NCBI RefSeq assembly: GCF_030272615.1
Contig: NC_081409.1
Location: 913,077,840-913,141,839 of the forward strand
Direction of reading: 5' to 3'
Length of the DNA stretch: 64,000 bases
DNA from: Cryptomeria japonica
Taxonomy: Eukaryota > Streptophyta > Pinopsida > Cupressales > Cupressaceae
Position 1 is the first letter of the stretch; each line of letters begins with the position of its first letter. The translations under genes and the position numbers were made by a program. Positions 56,338-64,000 of this stretch are shown piece after piece. The notes under the pieces are model-generated. The model saw only the letters and a list, made by a program, of their open reading frames with translations. It made no database searches and had not been told where the DNA came from.

Positions 56338-57764
56338 ATGAAGCTGCTAACAAATGGGACATATTTTTTGTTGAAAAAGAAAAGAAAGAAGAAAGGGATA
56401 GACAGAAAATGGATGTCTTTTACAAAGGCATATCAAAAGGATAAAGGTAAAGGTAAAATTGGTAGTGTACCTATTATAAAGGTCAAAGATAAACTTTCTC
56501 CACCAGCACAGGACACCCCACCAATAACTTCAGGGACACCGATACATACAGACAGTCAATCGGATAAGGAGGCTGAAAAAATAACTCATGATGATACTAA
56601 TCCAGAATTGGAAATTCTTTTTACTACAAATTTAGATACACAGGATTTTAATATTGTTATGGATAAAGAGATTGCAGAGGTTAAAATAGTTGATGCTATG
56701 AATGTTGAGATCTCTGAGTCACCGGTTAACACTGCTGACTCTCAAAACATTGAAATATCAATGGAAGATGAGAAATCTAGTACAATCCTTGATGAGAAAC
56801 CAGTAGAAGAAGAGGTACATACACAGAGTGAGAAACCAACAACAACTGTAAATAAAGAGGTAATAAACTATGGAAACAAGGAAGAAATTGTTAAGGTAAT
56901 TGGTCTAGTATCTCATGAAAAGAAAGTTACTACAAACCCTAGCACATCCACTATAGATTTCAAACCTACAAATGTAACAGATGTTCTTTTGGATTCAATT
57001 AATAGGACCACAAATTGCAACTCCTTATCATTTAAGGCCATTGATGATACATTTCCTATTTTGAAAATGATTGCATCGGGATGTAAGATAGATCATATTG
57101 ATGGTTCTTTGGGTGAATTGGACACATTGTTCAAATTTATTGCTTCAAATGTTCTAACTGTAGATAAGGTTATTGAAGAAAATATTAAGGAAAGGGTGAA
57201 TAAAGAAAAAGGTGAATTCTTTGACAAAACTATCAAGGGTTGTACTGAGCATATTGATTCCTTATTATCGGTACTTAATTACACAATTTTGGAATACAAA
57301 GAATTGTATGAGGAATCTTGCAAGCCTCACCACCTGACTGAAGACATTGATGAGGAGATTAAGAAAACACAAAAGGAGATAGATGACATAGAAGATAATA
57401 TGATAGGTTCTTTGGAACTTACCTCAGTTTCTGAACAAGAAATGGCAGTTTTTGAGGAAAAGATAGAGAAACTGGAGCAGGAAAAAGAAAGGATAAGGTC
57501 GAAAGGCTAGAACTGAAAAACAAACTTGGTCCTAGATTGGACAACCTTACAACTCAGTGGGTTGAGATATATAAAACAACAATTCAAGGAGACCGATCAC
57601 TAGAGAAACATATGCATTACCTGACCGACATGATCCAGCAGACCAAAACCATTATTTCTAATAGTAATAAATTCATGCAAAACCTAAATCTAATTTTGGC
57701 GGATATCTTTCAAAATTGTACACAATTGGTTATAGGCTATGAGGTAGAATTTTGTACTCTTTGA
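56338..57764 (+). pseudogene. ORF2 of H, function unknown
   Basis: The open frame 56338-57510 encodes 390 residues: a Lys/Arg start, an acidic Ser/Thr-rich middle (HDDTNPELEILFTTNLDTQD) and a helical C-terminal part (HLTEDIDEEIKKTQKEIDD, FEEKIEKLEQEKERI). After a frameshift near 57510 it continues in 57537-57764 (MDNLTTQWVEIYKTTIQGDR). The N-terminal domain seen in E and G is not evident, so ORF2 may be shortened. A G-tract (ccttagggggtatag, 56216-56230) precedes it, as in E. No enzyme motif or membrane segment. Confidence 0.6.
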
Positions 57765-57947
57765 TTCTTTTTGACATCCTTTGTCATTGATGCCAAAGGG
57801 GGAGTAGTATGGAGAAAAATGCATAGAAGAACTCACTTGCTTAGGGGGAGCACACTCTTTTTTGGGGATCAGTTTTGGACTTCATTTTTGGAGAACAGTT
57901 TTTGGATTTTTCTCATGAGTGTTGCCATCAATGCCAAAGGGGGAGAT
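57765..57947 (+). promoter_or_regulatory. Repeated polypurine tracts and inverted repeat of H
   Basis: AGGGGGAG tracts are at about 57797, 57843 and 57936-57945. GTTGCCATCAATG (57921-57933) is a perfect inverted partner of CATTGATGGCAAC (57988-58000) in the LTR, enclosing the polypurine tract and the LTR start. Confidence 0.8.
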
Positions 57948-58786
57948 TGTTGGCATTCTACACTCACATGAGAATGGTTGATGTTGTCATTGATGGCAAC
58001 CAACTAGTAACAAGATTCTACAAGTTCATCGCCAACACAAACATCATTTATCGACACCGATAGGACAACAAGTTCATTCATCAACATCTAGTTTACACCA
58101 GCAATAAAGCATACTAACACTCAGGCCGACATGAGACAATTTTGTTTATATGAATTACATTGTAATGTAATTAATTATCTGTAAGCCAACATGATGTATT
58201 GTAAAGACTCAAATATGTATGAGATCTTATAGGTCATTTTGATATGAGGAAAAATACATAATAGAAGAGAGGCAGTTATGTAATAGATCATAGAAGATAG
58301 GTTATGTGAGCGAATATCATTCACTAGGAAGGTTTTTGGTTAAGATTTCTGACTGAGCTTAAACTGGTACTGAATCAAGCATTGCAGATGCTATTTTAAG
58401 TAGTACATTGTCTTGGATTTAATTATCCATTTTGTAGTCAGCGAGACTCCTTCATTAAGCAATGAGCTCTAGGTTGTTGGCCTTCCTGCATGTGCAAGCC
58501 CCTATTGTAAGTAATATTTATTCATATTGGCCAGTGAGTAAATATTGTGGGTCACAAATCCCACCGAGGTTTTTCCCTTACCGATTTTCCTCGCCAAAAT
58601 ATCTTGTGTTATGGTGTGCATTTATGTTGTCTCTGTTATTTCTCTTTGTTGCATTATTACTTGTTTACCGGAACATTAATTTGGGTTGCAAAGTTATAAA
58701 TAAGTTCAAATATTCCATTAACTGGTTAGACACTGATTGCCCCCCCCCCCCTCTCAATGTCTTTGGGACTATCATTTCATCTAACA
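57948..58786 (+). repeat. 3' LTR of H
   Basis: TGTTGGCATTCTACACTC to ...TTTCATCTAACA. It is clearly related to the 5' LTR over its length, with scattered substitutions. C-run at about 58740-58751. Confidence 0.88.
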
Positions 58787-59163
58787 ATGGTATGGAGAAA
58801 GAAAGAGGTGAATAATGAGAGCAATCCTAGTGTATCAGAATCCAGTTTAGGCACCTCTTCCTCTGGTAACTGAGCTTATTGCTTTGGCTCAAGAGGGTTT
58901 TATCAAGGAAAATATATTGGTCCTCCCTTCTAAGTTAGTTCATGTTGTTGATCTAGCATGACTGTATTTGAGATGCAATCTGATAATTCAATATTTGTGT
59001 TGATGTCATTGACAAAACACTTTTTTTGTGGCAAAACCCTAGAAGGAATTAGTAAGATAAAGTTGGGAATTTGAGATCATTTTCATCATTATGTGAAAAG
59101 AATTATTTGAAGAGAAGAGTAGTAATTAAAAAGAAAAGAAGCAGAGAAAGCATGTAATCAAAG
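58787..59163 (+). other. Spacer between gag and ORF2 of G
   Basis: It continues G after the H insertion. A/T-rich with no clear ORF. The position corresponds to 8790-9257 of E. Confidence 0.5.
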
Positions 59164-60740
59164 ATGTTTGTCAAAGAATCAAGTAGTGGAAGTTTTTTGA
59201 CTTTGGGAAAGGTACGATTATATGAGTTCGACACAGAGAAGATCAAAAAAATGGAAAGGAATTTAAGTGAAAAAGATTTGCAGAAGGTTAAGGAATTAGG
59301 GCAAAAAGGAATGAATTTGTGGAGTGCATTTTTGTGGTTCGACAATGAGGATGTGATCAAATTAATCTTGAGTCATGTGTAGAATTACTATATCATGTTG
59401 GATAAACCCTATCCGATCATAAAAGAAATTATTTTGGTAGTTAATAGTTTGTGTGATAGTGGGAGTGTATTGGTTAAGAAGGCAATATAGAATAAAGAGG
59501 TTGAAAACCTAACTAGTGTGATGGGATATCAAAGAGCATTATTGATCAAAAAAACATTAATCTCATTGTGAGAAATGTTGCATATGGTATATCTTATAAG
59601 ACTTATTTCAGAAATAGGGAAGGTTCTACTTTGGATATTGATGTGTATGTTGTGCACATGATTTCTATGGAAGATGATGTGTTCAATTTGTGTGAATTGT
59701 TAAAGAATCAATTGTTAGAGAATATCAAAATGACAAATGATCAAGGTTACCCCTTCCAGTTTTGATCATTTCCTGTATGTTTGTCTATATAATGTCTAGG
59801 ATCATTACTAGCAAAGAAAAATGTGTTGTGGGAATCTCATGTCTCGGTTTCTAGACAAATCTTTCGATATCTTAATGGATTGGATAACAGAGAAGATGCA
59901 TGTGATGCTTATTTCAAATCATTTCATGATATGTGGTGTATTTGTCTGGTATCCCCTACTATCAGTTCGACAAAGGAGGGTCTGACCTTTGGAAAGAGAA
60001 AGCTGAAAGAGATTGTGTCCTCTAGTTCTCCTAAACCTGAGAAGCAGAAAGAGAAGAAATAGGAAGAAGTCATTGATCTGGATGATCTAAAATCCCCTAT
60101 GGTTAAGGAAGAAGTGGAGGTTGCAGAACAAGAGAAAGATGATTTAGAGGAAGAAGTTGATAACATGCAGAAAATATTGGAGAAATGTGAAGATGCTAAA
60201 AGCACTTTATCAGTTTGCATAAATGAGATGAGAGATTTTATCAGTAGTGCCAAGAAATTTTACAGATATTGTCTACAATGGTCAGTTGCTATGGTGAAGT
60301 ACAAAGAAAAATTGAATATACTGAACAAGAACTGAATTCTCTGGGTAAGTCATTTGACTTTCTGAGCAACAAGGATGGAGAGCAAAGGAAAAAGGTAAAT
60401 TCCCTATAGGATGAGTTGTTGTTTTTTGCAAAGGAAAAGGGAAGATTATGTGAGTGTTTTTTAAAAAGTTAAGGAGATTGTTGAAACCAAACTAGAACAT
60501 TTTTTAGTATTACTTGGTGATGCAGTTGAGTATGAGTAGAATCCAACTGTTCCAGACAATTTTTCTCATGTTGTTGATGTGTTGGTGGAGTGTAGTAGTT
60601 TATCTGTTAGCACTAAATTGGTTGTTCATTCTTGGAAGGTTCTCTTTCCAGAGCTTAAGGAGAAATACAAGCGGATATTTCAGAAGAAAAGTAGTTAAGA
60701 ATCTTTTTTGGTTGGCATACAATTTTCACATTCTTTTTTA
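59164..60740 (+). pseudogene. ORF2 of G, function unknown
   Basis: The first frame at 59164 begins MFVKESSSGSFLTLGKVRLY. Pieces follow at 59399-59560, 59568-59765, 59823-60062, 60099-60335 and beyond, broken by stops and shifts. Shared with E: the segment EIILVVNSLCDSGSVLVKKA (E: EIHAVTNFYNTGEVLALRT) and FNLCELLKNQLLENIKMTND (E: FDLCTGMQRQLLSNLQSIKQ). A Lys/Ser/Pro-rich linker (SSPKPEKQKEKK) and coiled coil (EVAEQEKDDLEEEVDNMQKI) come later. No known domain is recognised. Confidence 0.55.
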
Positions 60741-60926
60741 ATGAATTTATTTTTCTTTATTTTTCATCAAAGGCATCCTTTGTCCTTAATGTCAAAGGGG
60801 GAGAAAGGTAAATGGATATATAAGGTACAATAATGAAAATACATGAGCAAGGGGGAGTTATATGCAGATATGTTTTTGAGATTGTTCTTTTTGAGATGTT
60901 TTGCCATCAATGACAAAGGGGGAGAT
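60741..60926 (+). promoter_or_regulatory. Repeated polypurine tracts of G
   Basis: Tracts are at about 60795-60802, 60850-60857 and 60916-60925; the last abuts the LTR. TTTTGCCATCAATG (60899-60912) pairs with AATTGATGTCAAAA (60950-60963) at 12 of 14 positions. Confidence 0.7.
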
Positions 60927-61220
60927 TGTTAGATTTGTGCGAATGTTGTAATTGATGTCAAAACCAGTAATATGGTTTCGACCAAATGTGGTATGTTGAG
61001 CAACAATGAAAGATAGGTATGTATGTGATATGAAGCAGTAAGGCAAGTATGATCTACTGGATTCATTTCTGGAAGATCCTATTCTTTGAAATCTTGTGTC
61101 TTGTTTATCGTGGTTTGTATCCAATTTTGGTATCAGTTGTGTGAGTTTTGATATTAGTTATATCATTCATATTAGCAGTATCAGTTGTATCAATTTGTAT
61201 TGCTATCCAAATGATTATAT
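60927..61220 (+). repeat. 3' LTR of G, left part
   Basis: It starts TGTTAGATTTGTGCGAATG and aligns with 51696-51999 of the 5' LTR. A2 is inserted after ...aatgattatat. Confidence 0.85.
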
Positions 61221-62279
61221 TGTTGGTATTTTGGTATGGTTTTGTCATTGATGTCAACACCTACTAACACTTATCAACTCTGGCACTTTGGAGAATCAGC
61301 AACATTCACCGACAAACAAATGACTTATGTATAGTCACTGGTATCTGGTACACTGGTAGGATATAATGATCACCGGTACTCGGAATGGCATGGAAAACAC
61401 CTAGTTATGTTGAAGACATCATTTGGACACTTTGTCTTTAAGATTTTTTTATTGGCATATTCGTATTTGCATATTTGTTCTTACTGGCAAATAGGTCCAG
61501 GTTATACACCGACAAGATTATCTTTTCCAGATCAGCATGGCACACTATGGAGATGATTTATTATTGTTGTAAATGCATCAAGTCGACATGTTGTATCGGT
61601 TATTACATCGGGTATTGTTTTAATTGTAAATTGATTTTATTGTAATATCCTTCAGAGATGACCTACTAAAATTGGTCTGAGGTTGTGATATAAATGTAAG
61701 ATCTTATTTGTAAGATCGGATGTGAAATGCGAAGAAGAATTGTGTGAAGGTATATGTGAGAATAAGCAAAGCTATACACATAGACATCATTTGAAGGTGA
61801 AGCAAGGTTTTTGTGAAAGTATATCAGAACTACACCGGTACTGAATCCAGCATATGAAGATGCTATTTTGAGTAGTACATCCTTATTGGATTTAACCATC
61901 CAATTGTAGTCAGTGTGACTCCTATTTTGCGTTTGAGCAGTGAGCTCTACGTGCTTGGCCTTTCTGCATGTGCAGACCCCATTTGTATACACTTACTATC
62001 TGTAGTAGTATCATCTGATTGTGGGTAAGGTTTCCCACCCTGGATTTTCCCCTTACAGGGTTTCCACATACAAATATTGGTGCTATGTATTTTGGATGAC
62101 TTTTTTTTTTATTTCATGCATTAATCTTTACCCGTATTGCAATTAACTGATAAAACTATCAACCGGTATAAAAGACTGGTTTACCGGTATTTAGGATTAA
62201 GTTGGTTAAGTTGTTTTTGGTTTGAATTTATTTGACAATTGATTCACCCCCCACTCTCAGTTATCTCTGGGACCTAACA
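61221..62279 (+). repeat. 5' LTR of A2
   Basis: 1,059 bp, TGTTGGTATTTTGGTATGG to ...GGGACCTAACA, with core ggattttccccttacagggt (about 62042-62061) and end signature gattcaccccccactctcag. It aligns with both LTRs of A. Confidence 0.92.
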
Positions 62280-62335
62280 ATTGGTATCAAAGCCTAGTCC
62301 TCTTTTGCAGAAGTTTAACAGCTTGAGGAGATCCA

Positions 62336-63451
62336 ATGTCTACTAACTATTTCAAGAATGACAGTCCTAAACTTGATGGAACCAACTATGGCATATGGAA
62401 TATCAGAATGAAGACACATCTGATTTGTATTAGAAAGGAAATCTGGGAAGTTACAAAGAATGGCTATACTACTCCTACTCCTAGTCAGCCTAATCCACCT
62501 ACTTTGGGAAAAGATGAAGAAAATCATTGCAAAGCAAGAGAATCACTTTTGAGCGCATTAACAGATAAACAAACCATGGGATTATTAGATAGATCCACTG
62601 CTAAAGCTATTTGGGATCATTTGGAAACATTGAATGAAGGAGATTCCACAGTCAAAATTGCAAAACTTGAAAGCTTCCGAGTCAGGTATGAATATCTGAA
62701 AATGGAAGAAGATGAAAGGATTTCTGCTTTTATGCAAAAAGTAAATGAAATTGTTTTGGGTATTAAATGTTGGGGAGGAACCTTAAGTGAAGAAGAAATT
62801 GTTTCAAATTTTTTAAGAGGACTGCCACCGGCATATGAAATGAAGCTTACTATTATAAATGAGTTAAGAACAATGCCTAATACATCAGTAACTAGGGATA
62901 CATTGATTGGAAAACTCTCAGCTTTTGAAATTGAGGAATTTGGTCTTGTTGCTACTATAAAGAATGATTTAGCCTTCAAAGAATCAACATCATTTGCACC
63001 ATCATTTGACAAATCTGATTGGAAAGCCTTTTATGCAAGAGAACTTGAAGAAAGCAGGAAAGAAAATGAAGAACCTGAAGAACTTGAAGCACTATTTGCA
63101 AGAAAAATGCCTAAAGGTCCTATTGGAAATAAGTATGAAGGTAAAGCACCCTTTAAATGCTTTAACTGTAATAAGATAGGTCATATGGCTTCTAGATGCC
63201 CTGATAGACATGCTAGACTAAGAGAAGAAGCTAGAAGACCATACAAGCCTAACCCTGAATATCAAAGATACAGATTTAAGAAGAATAAAGACAAATCTTG
63301 TTATCTCGTTGATGAAGGAGTGACTGATGATTCTAATGAGGATCTGATAGACAATGGATGGGTTTTTGTTGCTATAACAGAAGACCAACTGGCACCTACC
63401 ATTCAACCGGCAGAGCAGGCCCTGGCAGCTAAAGTTGAAGTAAACGATGAC
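62336..63451 (+). CDS. Gag of A2, uninterrupted
   Basis: ATG 62336 (MSTNYFKNDSPKLDGTNYGI) is open for 372 codons to a TAG at 63452-63454. The order is gag helices, knuckle CFNCNKIGHMASRC (about 63157-63198, all four ligands present), basic region (YRFKKNKDKSCYLVDEG) and acidic linker. In A the codon at the stop position is TGG (W), so the TAG is a point nonsense change separating gag from protease. This is the intact reference for the gag broken by X in A. Confidence 0.9.
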
Positions 63452-64000
63452 TAGATCATTGATTCGGGATGCTCACATCATATGACTGGAGATAAAAGTA
63501 AATTCTTGAACTTTCAAGAATTTAATGGAGGCTTAGTGAGATTTGGAGATGATAAAGCTTGTCTGATCAAAGGTAAATGCACAATATATCTTTATGGTAA
63601 GGATAATACTAACAATGTTTACTATGTTGAAGGTTTAAAGCATAATCTTTTAAGTGTTGGTCAATTGGTTGAGAAAGGATTTCAGTTACAATTTAAGAAT
63701 GGAAAATGCAAAATAATGAATAGAACTGGTTTAGAAATTGCAACCGGTAATCAGACTAGAGGTAATATCTTTCATTTGAATAACAGTGAAAAGACATGCT
63801 TAATTGCACATATAGATGAAAGTTGGTTATGGCATAAGAGACTCTGTCATGTAAACTTTGATTGCATGGTAAAGATCAGTACTTCTAGGGCAGTTAGAGA
63901 TCTACCTAAAATTGTCAAACCTCAGAATACAATTTGTAAGGAATGTCAATTTGGAAAACAGGTTAGAGCTAGTTTCAAAAGTATTCCAGAAAAATCCAAT
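63452..64000 (+). pseudogene. Protease and pre-integrase region of A2, partial
   Basis: After the TAG the frame continues IIDSGCSHHMTGDKSKFLNF, then VYYVEGLKHNLLSVGQLVEK, WLWHKRLCHVNFDCMVKIS and CKECQFGKQVRASF to the window edge. The DSG protease triad is intact. The HxxC/CxxC pre-integrase zinc residues are present. The rest of pol lies beyond 64000. Confidence 0.9.

Larger units (their letters stand above)
54189..58786 (+). mobile_element. Element H: complete pol-less two-ORF LTR retrotransposon
   Basis: LTRs 54189-55024 (836 bp) and 57948-58786 (839 bp). The flanks are ctggt (54184-54188) and atggt (58787-58791), a 5-bp duplication with one change. The interior (2.9 kb) has gag, a second ORF and three polypurine tracts, with no protease, integrase, reverse transcriptase or RNase H. 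Total 4,598 bp. Confidence 0.9.
51696..61220 (+). mobile_element. Element G: pol-less two-ORF LTR element, split by H and A2
   Basis: 5' LTR 51696-53149, primer-binding site, gag (53228-54188), H insertion, ORF2 (about 59164-60740), three polypurine tracts and the first 294 bp of the 3' LTR (60927-61220), then A2. The target-site candidate on the left is aacaa (51691-51695); the right end is outside the window. No pol motif is found. The two-ORF layout matches E and H. Confidence 0.75.
61221..64000 (+). mobile_element. A2: second A-family Copia element, runs off the window
   Basis: 5' LTR 61221-62279, PBS (TGGTATCAAAGCC, one change) at 62282-62294, full gag, then protease and the pre-integrase region to the window end. 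It is very similar to A in gag. It is inserted into the 3' LTR of G. Confidence 0.92.

Overview
This window is almost certainly nuclear DNA of a seed plant with a large, repeat-rich genome. A conifer or other gymnosperm is my best guess, but nothing here proves it. It is AT-rich and I see no host gene, tRNA, rRNA or CRISPR array. Almost every base belongs to LTR retrotransposons or their debris, inserted into one another. Plant Copia and Ty3/Gypsy domains, primer-binding sites of the initiator-methionine-tRNA type (TGGTATCAGAGCC), polypurine tracts and 5-bp target duplications support this.

Layout. (1) 1-6538 is the 3' end of a Tat-like Ty3/Gypsy element: an integrase C-terminal remnant, a broken antisense gene with a plant mobile domain (PMD), tandem repeats, a polypurine tract and the 3' LTR. 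(2) 6539-7553 is a minus-strand LTR fragment. (3) 7554-14029 is element E, with a coiled-coil/zinc-knuckle gag and a second ORF but no pol. (4) 14767-17264 is a minus-strand relative, F. (5) 17265-50577 is a nest. B1 (non-autonomous Copia) holds B2 (same family, minus strand). B2 holds A (a near-complete Copia/Sirevirus-like element). A holds X (unclassified insertion), which holds B3 (a complete copy of the B family), and separately holds C (a minus-strand Gypsy-like element without reverse transcriptase) in its 3' LTR. B1 also carries a small terminal-inverted-repeat transposon. (6) 50578-51695 holds LTR fragments and a Ty3 gag piece. (7) G (51696 onward) is another pol-less two-ORF element. 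It is interrupted by H (54189-58786, a complete pol-less element) and, in its 3' LTR, by A2 (61221 to the window end), a second copy of the A family.

How they work together. Only the A family encodes integrase, reverse transcriptase and RNase H here, and both copies carry stops. E, F, G and H have no pol, but where the sites can be seen they share with A the primer-binding site, repeated polypurine tracts, an LTR core palindrome, a C-run near the LTR end and an inverted repeat spanning the polypurine tract/LTR boundary. The simplest reading is that A-type elements mobilised them in trans. The B family is also without pol: it has gag, a protease motif and a long acidic tail of unknown function. 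The main candidates for something undescribed are the two-ORF pol-less family, the B-family acidic tail, and the hairpins placed at the polypurine tract.
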